Assembly: GCF_032854445.1 (NCBI RefSeq)
Contig: NC_088301.1
Coordinates: forward strand, 25,280,402-25,344,401
Direction of reading: 5' to 3'
From: Liolophura sinensis
Lineage: Eukaryota; Mollusca; Polyplacophora; Chitonida; Chitonidae
Length of the DNA: 64,000 bases
Shown here piece after piece: positions 47,501 to 58,400 of the stretch. The notes under the pieces were generated by a model. That model saw only the letters and a list, made by a program, of their open reading frames with translations. It did not search any database and was not told where the DNA came from. Both the position numbers and the translations under genes were made by a program. The first letter of the stretch is position 1; the number at the start of each line of letters is the position of its first letter.

Positions 47501-50500
47501 AGCTGGATTCAAACACTTGTCTCCAGTGATGAAGTCTGTATGAAGGAGTGAGTGAGTGAGTGCTTGGAGTTTAACGTCGTACATAACAATTTTTCAGTCA
47601 TATGACAACGCAGGAATCCTCAGAGTGCATGTAATGCGCATGTAAAGTTGCATTACGGATTTCCACCGCTCTTTTATCTAGTGCTGCTTCACTGAGACGG
47701 CTTACCGGAGGCAAATAAGCCGCGCCGCCCGAGCCATTATACTGATACGGGTCAACCAGTCATTGCACTATCCCCTTCATGCTGAACGAAGTCTCAGGAC
47801 TTAACCCAGGATCGAACCTGGATCTGCCGCTCCCGAAGCGAGCGCTTGACCAGTCTGTATGAAACAACCCATTAGACTACTTGGCCAGCCACAAAATGTG
47901 CATAGCAGGGGAGTAAGGAGCAGCCACATTAAAGTTATTTAGGCCACCCTAAAAAAAATTCATTGTTGCCCACATCACTCTCTCATTATCATGGAGAGAG
48001 AAAAAAAAAAGCCTTCTCTCAAAATCCAATAAAACCTTCACAGCCGCACCCTTTTTTTAAAAGAGGTTCAGGTTAGGCTCAATAAGTATAGTTTTAATGA
48101 TTTTTTTTTTATACTCATCCTCAAGTCTGTGTCAATGAATAACAAATACATGTACGGTTTATAAATACATGTACCAGTATTTCAGTTCAACTCACACTGT
48201 TAGTTCACAATTCTGTATTATATCTTCACATATGTACTTACCCCAGCCAATGCCGTATCCGGGCTCTTGGAGAGAACTGTGTAGCCTTTCCGCCAAACCT
48301 TTTCAGTTTTGGATTACCACATTCCCTGGGGGGAAAAATGAACAATTCTCACCCATCTGGCCCTTGGTACAGAATGATAACTGACAGAGGAAATCTAATA
48401 AACAGCTGTAGTGTTTGTGATTATATTATATGTCTGCTGATATTGTCATAACTGATAAGGTGCATGAAATGTGAGTGTAAAACAACAACTACTTTGACAA
48501 AGAGTTGGCAGCTCAGTTCCATCTATTATGGAAATAAAAACACAAAAGCTTACCACTCAACTTTAAACGCAATAGACCACTGATGAGATCAAATCTGCAC
48601 TTTATAGGCTATGTGCTGATGAGTAATTTTTTACGTGTCCTTCTTCATTTTCCCCCTTTATCTTACAACAAACATTTCACAATGAAGCAAATATAACATA
48701 CAGGTATACCAATTAGCCATACAGAGCACCCTTTCAAAAGTGTCCAAACTTAGAATGTCAAAACTGTAAGACTGTGTTTAATACACTGTACAGATTTTTG
48801 TTTTGAAATCAAACTGTTGATTATCTCACATATCCAAGCAATATGAAATTTTTTTACAGATGTTCGAAAACAAAACAAAAAGTAGTTTTAATGGTGTCAG
48901 AGTTGGCAAAGTGTATGAACCTAAAAGTGTATTTGGAAATTATGATTAACAACTGTCATTGGTGCATTCAGTGTAACCCATGTAATGTCATAATACAGCA
49001 TCAATCCTCTCTAGATTTGTACTCCCAATAAGATGATTTTTTTTTTTTTTTTTTTTTTTTGATTGGTGTTTTACGCCTTACTCAAGAATATTTCACTTAT
49101 ACTACGGCAGCCAGCATTATGGTGGGTGGAAACTGAGCAGAGCCCGAGGGAAACCCACGACCATCTGCAGGTTGCTAGCAGACCTTCCCACGTACGGCCT
49201 GAGAGGAAGCCAGCATGAGCTGGTCTTGAACTCACAGTGACCACATTGGTGAGAGGTTTCTGGGTCACTATGCTGCGCTAGCGTGCTAACCGACTGAGCC
49301 ACGGAGGCCCCCCAATAACATGAGCAGAAGTCAGCAATATTATTTGTTTCTTACCTGGCATGGAGAGCCTCCCACTTAAGAACTTCTTCCCAGGCCTGTT
49401 CATTGTTCGCATTATGAATCCTGATAATGGCATCCATATTTTCTGGTTTGACATCATCTTCTTTCCATCGCCAACCTGGAGGGTAGATAAAAAGCAAAAA
49501 ACTGTGAGGCACAAAAGAATCTACACTTCACTTTGACATGCCATTGTCTCTAAAACGGTAAATATGAATATAGTGCCAGCTTATACATGTGCTCTATCGG
49601 TTTGAGTTAAGCAAGTAGAATATATAGTACAGCCTACTACAGGCCTTGACACTGACATGCTGCTCAAAATTTAACTTGAAGCCAGAACGCAAAGCATATC
49701 ATATAAACTACGTGTGGAGACTAAAACAGATCTATTACATATTTTCCACAAAATTATATATTGTGCACATTAAAAAAGGGCTTTTGTTTAAATAACACTA
49801 CAAAAACCACTCTTAATAATAATAATATAATAAAATAATTTTAAAAAATTAATGATTTTTTTTCCTGACAAGAATATTGACTTTTGACACAGTAACTGAT
49901 CTGTTTAAATACCCCTCACCCCCCCCAAAAACAACAATCTCTCCACACACTTTGTGAAAAAAACATTAGAAGCTCTAAAACTAAGAGTTCTAAAATTCAA
50001 TGAAGTAAAAATCCAGAAACCTCACAAGTGAAAAATCCGGACACTTCACAACAAAAAGGCACCAATACATTTTGGAAAGGCAGATAATGGCAGGCAATCA
50101 GCATTAAAGTACTAAATCATCGTTGAAGGGATTGTCAAGATCAAACTGTCTGAAATTCGTTACAAGAAATAAATTTCAAATGCCTTTTATAGCCCAGAAA
50201 AAATCATAACAGTAAATTGCTTGATACTTTGAGTGGCATCATTTTCTATTTTCCCTTTTCTTACCAAGCTGACAACAGGTAGAAGTTTAGAAACCTGATG
50301 TGTCTCACATTCCTGAAGTTAACCAAGTTTCCTGCTGATTTCCTTCCAGTATTAGGGTAAATACATGTACCACTGCTATCCAGCCTCTGACAGGAAACTA
50401 AAACTCTAATGTGTAAAGCTGTTAAACCATGTACCACAAAAAAGTACTTGTTTGACATGAAAATAAACTATGAAACCTTTTGGATCAAGCCTAAATAATT

Positions 50501-51603
50501 TTTAAATTGGTGCTGGAGATGTTTGGCAACTCACATCCAAGCAAATCCCATTTCCAAAAAGTTACAATGTTATTTATTGTGGCAGCTGTCCTGTACCAAA
50601 TACTTGGCGAATGTCAAAATATGATTGGATGCAGGACACGTCCTTATTTCCAAGCTTGTGTATGCTGTTAAACTTGCCTTTTCTCAACATTGCATTCCAG
50701 AACATTTGTGGTGAGGGATATACCCAGTTTTCATTGGAATCTGCCTTCGGGATTGATGATACTTGTCTGTTTATTGGTAAAGGGAATGGTTGATCAGGAG
50801 CTGGTCGCTGGTTAGGTGGTGGCATCTGATGAAATAAATGCATAACCACTTACAGATCACTGGCAGACATTAATGCATTCAGAATATAATGAGTCCATTT
50901 CTCCTTTGTATATTACATTCATCAGGCAACATAACCCTGCTTTTAGTTCCTTCATGCCATAACTCAGGAGCCTTTACGAGTATAATGTATCTACTTGTTC
51001 CATCATCAATGGATGGGAGACAACTTTGCAATACTACAGTACTTCTAAAAATATATCTTATTTAAAGGAGACGAAAACATAAAAATGATGCCAAAATCAG
51101 AGGAATAGAACATGAAAACTTATTTGCAGACATTGTCTTAAGTTATTTTTTTAATCTTTTGTTTTCAGAAAATAGGGTATTTGAAAACATTTTTGTATTG
51201 TGGATATTTGATACCACCCCTTGGTATTTATCGTCTTTGCATAATAATGTTCTAAATAAGGAAATGATGCACGTCTTATAAATTTATTTCACTGTAAGTT
51301 CTTTGTTTATAACCAAACACATGTATTAAATCTGAATTATGGTAATATTTATGGATTTATTAAAAATCACACCAAATACATGGTGAATGAAGGTTTATTT
51401 ACCATATTGTCCAAGTTGACATTATCTGTGTTAGTTTGATGCATTGGGCAGCCAGATGGTGTTTGATTAGCTTGATGCATGGGACATTCACTGGGATAGT
51501 TCTGATTTGTGTTGATACCAAGTGCTGCCTCTCTGGCTGTCTTACTGTCAATTGTGGCTTGAGCTGGATTAACATTGTTCTGAGAGGAGTTTGAAGAGCC
51601 CAT
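44597..51603 (-). CDS. HCCS: Holocytochrome c synthase (cytochrome c-type haem lyase)
   Basis: Attaches haem to the CXXCH motif of apocytochrome c (and c1) in the mitochondrial intermembrane space. Five coding exons: 51603-51403, 50825-50678, 49475-49355, 48325-48242, 44894-44597; phases 0,1,2,2 join cleanly into 283 residues (about 268 in human). Residues 40-43 and 52-55 are CPMH haem-regulatory motifs. Family signatures follow: '[17 protein letters not shown]', '[17 protein letters not shown]', '[13 protein letters not shown]' (the IHN histidine corresponds, as I recall, to the haem-ligating His154 of human), 'LKWEALHA', '[18 protein letters not shown]', '[17 protein letters not shown]' and '[11 protein letters not shown]', '[11 protein letters not shown]'. 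The N-terminus MGSSNSS would also fit N-myristoylation. The C-terminus is about 30 residues longer than human after WWRWTS and is Ser-rich. Intron 2 uses a GC donor. Divergent from SKP2. Confidence 0.95.
45667..45800. mobile_element. Hairpin (foldback) element in HCCS intron 4
   Basis: ACATGGTGACTCGGTGATAG ... GGTGTCAATAATCCTC (45667-45717) pairs with GAGGATTATTGACACC ... CTATCACTGAGTAACCATGT (45745-45800). There are a few mismatches and one short bulge, and the loop is ~27 bases. The structure fits a short foldback MITE; no coding content. Confidence 0.75.
47440..47895 (-). repeat. Older tRNA-derived SINE interrupted by a SINE B insertion
   Basis: Outer element on the minus strand: 'TGGCCAAGTAGTCTAATGGG' (A-box-like, 47885-47866) and, on the far side of the insertion, 'AAGTGTTTGAATCCAGC' (B box, 47518-47502). 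Joining the two sides across one copy of the target duplication restores normal A-to-B spacing. Confidence 0.6.
47545..47851 (-). repeat. SINE family B, full-length, with target-site duplication
   Basis: Flanked by a perfect 12-bp duplication AGTCTGTATGAA (47533-47544 and 47852-47863). On the minus strand: tRNA-like head 'GCGCTCGCTTCGGGAGCGGC', B box 'GGTTCGATCCTGGG', 'CAGTATAATGGCTCGGGCGG', 'GGTAAGCCGTCTCAGTGAAG', 'CACTAGATAAAAGAGCGGTG', then 'TACGACGTTAAACTCCAAGC' and a (CACT)n tail. It is the best copy for defining the family. Confidence 0.92.
49037..49312 (-). repeat. SINE family A, full-length, with target-site duplication, in HCCS intron 3
   Basis: Complete reverse copy with a poly-T (poly-A in sense) tail at 49037-49060 instead of (AAAT)n. 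Flanked by CCCAATAAGATGA (49024-49036) and CCCAATAACATGA (49311-49323), a 13-bp duplication with one mismatch. The head ends about 42 bases from HCCS exon 3. Confidence 0.93.
50676..50825 (-). CDS. HCCS: HCCS exon 2 with non-canonical GC donor
   Basis: Encodes [14 protein letters not shown] ... FWNAMLRK and ends AAAAG followed by GCAAGT (donor GC at 50677-50676). The next exon starts GT TGG (49475), and joining AAA G|GT TGG gives the conserved K-G-W. No GT in the vicinity preserves this conserved junction, so this is a GC-AG intron. The flanking AG|GCAAGT is the usual strong context for GC donors. Confidence 0.88.
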
Positions 51604-52318
51604 TCTGCAAAAACTAAAAGTAGAAATGACATTACAAATAGTGTGAGTAATCGGCATAGAACAGCGCTATACTAATGTAAGACCTGACATCTTTGCTTGT
51701 TCTAGTTTTTCAATTAAAAAAAAAAAAAGTTAACTGGTAGATCACATTTTCAGAACTTTTAATTTTGAAGCCAGCTTGCTGATTTCCTGCACTTTAATTC
51801 AACAAAAACTGCATATTTCATCAATCTCCATTGTTACTTCTGACTGTCTGAAGGGGAAGTATGGAGGTGTTCAAGGTAAGATAGTGGATCACGCCAGGGC
51901 TGTGATATTATACGTAATCACTGCTCTACAGAGCTAGAGAACCGTGATATGCGTATTGTGCTTATTACATCACAGTTAATGATTAGGCCTACATATTTAT
52001 TGTTAAGACTATTTCTGATATACCCAGATATTAAATTGTGTGAAGTGTTACGTTTTTCATCAACATGATAAGGCAACCACAGGTTTACTAAATAAATCAA
52101 TGCGTTCCCGGGACGGTAGGCCTATACTAGTAATGCGTATTTATTCATGCCACTACCAGCGTACCATACGGTGCCTAAATTTCGTATTTCGCATGTGCCG
52201 CAAATGAAAAGAATTGATTAAACAACAGTATCCTCTTATCACGAACTTAAACATCACTTTATGAAAAAGACACACATTCTTATCCCTCTTTAACCAAACT
52301 TAGGTTCATCTACTGACC
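51604..52318 (-). other. HCCS: HCCS 5' UTR intron and probable non-coding first exon boundary
   Basis: The first coding exon is preceded by a clear acceptor (TTTTAGTTTTTGCAG, AG at 51606-51605) just one base before the ATG. Upstream on the minus strand a strong donor AAAAG|GTCAGT lies at 52318/52317. I infer a non-coding exon 1 from about 52380 to 52318 and a 712-base 5' UTR intron. Transcript data would be needed to fix the start. Confidence 0.65.
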
Positions 52319-52463
52319 TTTTCTGCCTCTACTTGGCAGAAAGAGGAGCCGTCTGCTAATTCTGAAACTTCCGGTGTATTATTGGTTTGCGCATGCGTGC
52401 AGAATCAAATCTCGAGACTGGTCAAGTTGGGCCGATCGGCAAAGGTTGGCGGTAAAGACGAAA
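52319..52463. promoter_or_regulatory. SKP2/HCCS bidirectional promoter
   Basis: Only 145 bases separate the HCCS exon 1 donor (minus) and the SKP2 start codon (plus). Motifs: ACTTCCGG (52367-52374, ETS/GABP core in reverse), ATTGG (52381-52385, inverted CCAAT box) and TGCGCATGCGTG (52388-52399, close to the palindromic NRF1 consensus YGCGCATGCGCR). No TATA box is placed for either gene. NRF1 and GABP are known regulators of nuclear genes for respiratory-chain assembly, which suits HCCS. GABP has also been reported to control SKP2 in mammals. Confidence 0.75.
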
Positions 52464-55400
52464 ATGGGAAAGACAAAGCTCTCAAAAAATTCTACAGCTG
52501 AAGTTGACAAAGAAAATGTTGGTCCAGTTTCAAGGTATTCGAACGCTAGTGTGCTAGAATTCATAAAATTCACCACAAGGGTATCCACTTAATTTAGTTT
52601 TCTGGAGGAAATAAGCAATTCCTTTCCATTTGGTTGTAACGTTTAGGCGCCACTACGGCAGTAACCCATCTGGGCCAGTGTTTTGTCATTTTTTTTTTCT
52701 GGTGCAGTTGCTCATACTGCTTCTGCGTTTCCATTTATTTGACTAAATTATGTTGATCCGTATCTGTACGTCCTGAAAGCAACTGCTGGTAAACGGAGAA
52801 ATGAAAGGTTGGGATTGTTGCAGTAGAAGAAATCTCCAGAAAACATGAACTCCTGTTGCAATTGGAGATGGCGAGGATAATTAGGGCAGGGCTGTTGGGA
52901 GCCCTCTGTAATACTAAAGTTTAGGGTGCTGTTTTGGTCACATTGTAGAGGATATGATGTGAGTTCATTAAAGACCCTGCTTTTCTCTATGATGAATGAA
53001 GATGTGAGAAGTGGCTCTGCAACACAAACAAGTGCACCACCCTAAACTTTACTACTTAATAAATTTATAAATGCTGCCTTTTGAATGGCCTGATGTTCTG
53101 GAGTATTCCTCCCCAATGGCATCGAGACCTCTTAAGATGACGTTGTTGTCACAGTGACATAGTAGAGTTGCGCCAATTCATTGAAGAACCTGCTTTTCAC
53201 AACAACAAAAAAAACACGTGTTGTAGGTGACTAACAAATCATCAGCCCAATCTTTACAACTGGATACAACTCTCATGGATTTAAATAATATTATGGCTTC
53301 CCTTTTCTTACATCTTTTTGCTAGACCCTAGGTCTTCTGCTCAAAGTAGTGTAATAGTACAAGCCACTGACTTCATTTCAACATTTCATAATGGTGATAC
53401 TACATTCCATTTATTTTGAGTACTGTAGTTTCTTAATTTTGATGAATCAGAATGTTAAAAGAGATGGATTCCTGAGAATGCCAGCTTGTTGTCCAACTGG
53501 TGAAATTCAACATTGTGTAAAAAAAAAAACCCCTTTGTTCATGTGCATTGACAGTTCAAACATTTATTAGTAGTTCTTCACAGTAATTTGGTATATTGTA
53601 AGGTATTAAGTTCAGGTTCCATAATATCTGAAAATATTTTAGCCCAAATTAGGCTACCAAAATGGTGCCTAAATTAAAAAAGCTGTATTTGACATGGCAT
53701 GAATGTCAGAAAGTGTTGATTGAGCAGTTTGTCTAGAATTACAAGTATGAATAGTGTGTTACCTGGTAGGTAACCTCCGATCATCTGCTTTGTGATAGGT
53801 CATGAAAGGACCACATCATCACAATTCACCAGTCCAGTCCCTAGACCTTCATTTTTCATGCCGTGAACTAGTATAACTCCTGCATTTCTAGATTAGCTTT
53901 AAATACCATCTTGTTTCCTGGTTTTTAGGAAGAGAGCTGCAGAGGATCCATGCCATGGTCACTTGTCCAGGAAGACTCGGATGAAATGGGATGTAGATCC
54001 AAATCTATCCAATCACATCTATAATGAGATGGGTGTGGAGCCTCTATCAAGTGCTGAAAACAGCTTGGATTCCATGCCTCTTGTTACAGAAAAAACACCT
54101 GCCCTGAATCTAATATCCGAACCCAAACAGACTGTGCCTCAGGTCAGTGCTGGAAGTGCTTGTGATCTTGTATCAATGCACAATCATTTATTTCTTCCCT
54201 AGTCTCCAGGTCCACTTCAGAATTACAAGTAATTGAAATTTATACGCAAACATGTATGGCTCGATATTAAAATGAATAAGGGGACTCAGTGGCCCAGATG
54301 GCCAGGTGGCTTGCAGTGACCACCGGGCCCTTGGCCAAATGAGGTCGCGTGTTCAGATCTAGCTTTTGATGTTTGGCTTCAGTAAAGAGGTTTGTCCAGT
54401 ATCTGACAAAGGTCACTAGTTGACTCCTGTCATTCCAGTTTTCTCCACCCATAAATCTGACCATCATCTTGTTAGTGAAAACTTCTTGAACACAGCTTCA
54501 AACACCAATCAAATAATTATAATAAAATGAATAGTAAGATTGGGGAAAATTGACCTTGGAGAACAGTTAGTGTAAAACATGTAAAGCTAAATACATGTTA
54601 CTTGTGTATGACCTGTATGTTACAAACTGTTATACATGTCTGGATCTGCTTCTCTGACTAAATCAGGTTGGCGAAACATCTCCCTAACACGTTCCTTGTC
54701 ATTTATTGTGTACCGGTAGTTTATAGGAGAGTGAAAAATAAGCAAAATAATTCTCATCAGGAGTTGTCATAAACATTTTACGCACCTGTAATTTCACAAT
54801 AGGTAAAAAGGTGGTATTGTTTACTTTTATTTCATTGTTCTGTGTTTATATCCTTAACAATGTTTATGTGCTCAAAATGGAATGAATTGTTCTTTGTGGA
54901 TTATCACAAATTTTACAGTTTTCAGAATTAAATTGGAACAAAAGCTTAAAACTAAGTTTTCTTTTCTGTTTATTTATTTCTTTTTTTGTGTCGCTTAGGC
55001 TCCCAGAGTTTTGCAGGAGAGACAAAATCGGCTTGTTCAGGATGATCAGGCTCGCCTTTATAACCCACCAGTGGACACGTCAAAGGTGAACACATTAGAG
55101 GGAATCCTTAGGAATGATGACAACTTCTTGTGTAGACGTGTCAAAGATGTTTATGAGGATGAAGGTATGCAAAAATGTAAAAAAAAAAAAAAAAACCATG
55201 GCAGTGATTAAGGCTTGTCAGCATATGGCAAAACTTTAAAGTGAACAGACAAGATGGGGGCAGTGAGGGAATTGTAGGCACATTGTGGTGTGGTTTTCCT
55301 GTCAGGCTATGGTGTAGAGTGCACTACTATTTAGAGCATGATTTGGCAAGAATGGATGTTTACTCGAGGGCAATATTCTTTCGTAAGCTATGTAAGTAGG

Positions 55401-58400
55401 TCGATAGCTGTAAAACTGTGGTATTAGTTTAGGTCTTTTAGATTTAACTAGATTACAAGTTTTATTTGTTTATTGGTGATAACTTTTCCGTTGGGTGATA
55501 TACATTCTCTGAATCTGTTGCTAGCTTCATTTCAGGTTCGTATTTATAATGTTATTTTAACTTATATTTCAACATGAGCCACTTAAAGTGTAAAATGAGC
55601 TCTGCTCATTGAAAAGTTCACAAATTGTTTAAAATGTATCCTTTTGGCTTTTCAGATCACTTTGGTCGACTGTCAGATGAGATGATTCTGAATGTTTTCC
55701 GATGGCTCCCAAAGTTTGTCCTATCTAGGTGTTCTAGAGTGTGCAAAAGATGGAGTAGTCTTGTGTATGTAATTATTAACTATTAGTTTTACTCCATAAA
55801 GTACTATGTGGCTTTCATGCTTCCTGGAATTCTTCTTCACAATCTGACCATTCTTATATCTCATTTTGATATCAGGGCTTTAAATTATACAAATCTGGGC
55901 ACATCCTCGATTTACATTTTCAATTGATCATTTGAGAACATTTCAAGCCAAATTTAGCCCATGTACATGTGTACAATTTATGATTACATGTACATGTGTT
56001 TGGTGTGTCTACATATAAAGATATGTCATGTAGGCACAACCATGAAGAGATAATTTGTAACATTTAGTTTATGGGTTGATGAAATCATTCTTTCAGTAAA
56101 GTCTGTCTAACATACTGAAAGCAAATCTTAAATTTTATCGGTCTGCAGAATAAACTTTATTCATACATGTTGTGCTTTTCAGACTTGATGAGAGTTTATG
56201 GAAGAGAATTGACCTAGCTGACAAATTTTTGAAAGCTGGAGTTTTGGGTAAAGTCTTGAACAGAGGGGTACATATACTCAGGCTGACACGTGCTGAGGTG
56301 AGACTTAAAAAACGCAAAGCAATGATATCACGAAAGAAGTGAATAAGAAATATACATTTTTAGGGCCAGTATTGTAAACCTCAAAAATATTTTAGATATA
56401 CCCTTATACCGTGTGTAGTTGGTGAAAGAAGGATTTGATGTACACACCATGCAATTGTACTTGATGAGAGACCTTTTAGCCCACAGCTATGAAGTAGGGC
56501 GAGGTATTGTGAGTGTGGACACTGTACAAGTGTATATGTAGCCTCAGAGTAAGGTTTTATGTTTGAGGGAAGCTGATATCAGTTTTCAGCTGCTCAATAT
56601 GAATTTAAATGTTGGGTTTCTCATAAGCCTTGTTACAGTCTGTGATGTTGTCTTGATGAATTTTATCTTTGTAGAAGTTCACCCTCTTTGATTTATGTTT
56701 TCTTCCTTCAGATAATGACTCCTTTGTTTACCCACACTGGCTTCACATCAGCATTTAGAACACTTAAGTAAGTTTTCCTTGCCTTACCATTACCCAAGAT
56801 CAGTGTCTGATATAGGCACACTCCACTTTTCTGTATGTCCATAAGCAATAAATCAGCACACACATTTCGAACAATACAAACAGGCCCTTGGTTCAGCACA
56901 TTTTATTCCTCTCACAGCTGTATATTGTCCTCAGATTACGAGATATTCTTACAGGTTTCATATCACATTGTTCAATACAACTCTGTAAAGTGTGTTTTAC
57001 TTGAATTAATAATAATGTCCATGCCATGTCATGGGAAGATAAATCTTTATGGTTACAACTGTCTGTTGAATGTTTTGTTTCTTTTCTTTCAATCTGCAGC
57101 ATGTGTAAAGTTCAGTATTTAGACCTCAGCATGGCTGATATATCCACAGAAGGCTTATCAGAGATGTTTGGTGTGTGCCGAGATTTGAAAAAGATAAGCC
57201 TAGAAAACTGTGTGCTCAATGACACAGTTTGCAGGTATGTGTACATTAGAGTTTTAAAAACGTTAGAGATTATTATCTTGTTTTTTCCTGAGGCATACCT
57301 GGTGGTAAGATTGGCCCTGAAAATCGTACAGTACCTGATTTTTGTGTTCATAAGTTTCTTTCTTGAAGACCGTTACCACTTAGCCTACATGTACATGCCA
57401 GCTTATTTGAGCAAAGCCTGTAGTTTATTTTCCACCCACAAAAATACCTGATAAATAAAAAGTTCTTGGGTGAGGTATCAAAACACATTAAATTTAATTT
57501 ATCTTTATCAATCTCCATGTGAATAATATTAAGTGTTGAAAATGATTGCGTTCTGGTCAGAAGAAGTATTGGCCATCAAAACAACAGATATCATCATGTC
57601 AACTGTTGTATCCACTGACTTTTGTTATCAGTGGTTTTGAGAATTATGAAGGCAGTGTGATACCCCTATAATGCTGTTTCTTTGTAAGGATCAAAATGAT
57701 TAACTGACATCTGCTCCATACTTTTAATATTTACAGACATATAGGAGAGAATGTCTACTTAGAAACCCTGAATCTATGCATGTGCCAAGGAATCTCAACA
57801 GAGGGTCTGATAGGAATTGCTGGAAACTGTAAACAGTGAGTACATGTGTGATAGGCTGAATGAAACCATAGTGCTATCAGTAAAATAGCAGTGTAAAAAT
57901 GGTGTTGTTTTTATACAAGGAAATGCATCATTGTGATTTAATAAAAGTGTTATTTAAGCTACAGCAAAAAAGGCACATCTGCAATGAACTTTATATCTGA
58001 TGTAAAAAAAATTGCAGTTACCGTGTGTTGATACATTTTCTGATATCTAACTTACCTGTAAGACCAGTCCTCTGATTTCAGAAAGCACGAAATTCACAAA
58101 TGACTTTATTACAGGCACGTTTGTTAGGTTTCGAACAGACTCCAAGATAGTGACTTCATTTATATATTGACATGGCATTTCAAAAATGCATTTTTGTGTT
58201 TGTCATTCTTTCTTTACAAAGACTCTTATTTGTTGTTGCTGTTTTCAGGTTGGAATCTATCAATTTGGCGTGGACATCCCTGAGTAGAGAAACATTGATG
58301 TATTTGGTGATGTGTTTGCCCCAAACATTGTGCAAGCTTAATCTGAGTGGCTGTAGAGAAAAACTGCTGGATGAAGGTATACTTACATCAGTTTCAGTTA

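Noticed and set aside
57026-57451. 141-codon open frame as a single-exon gene
   Set aside because: Only 57100-57234 is coding; it is SKP2 exon 7, and the rest is intron read-through.
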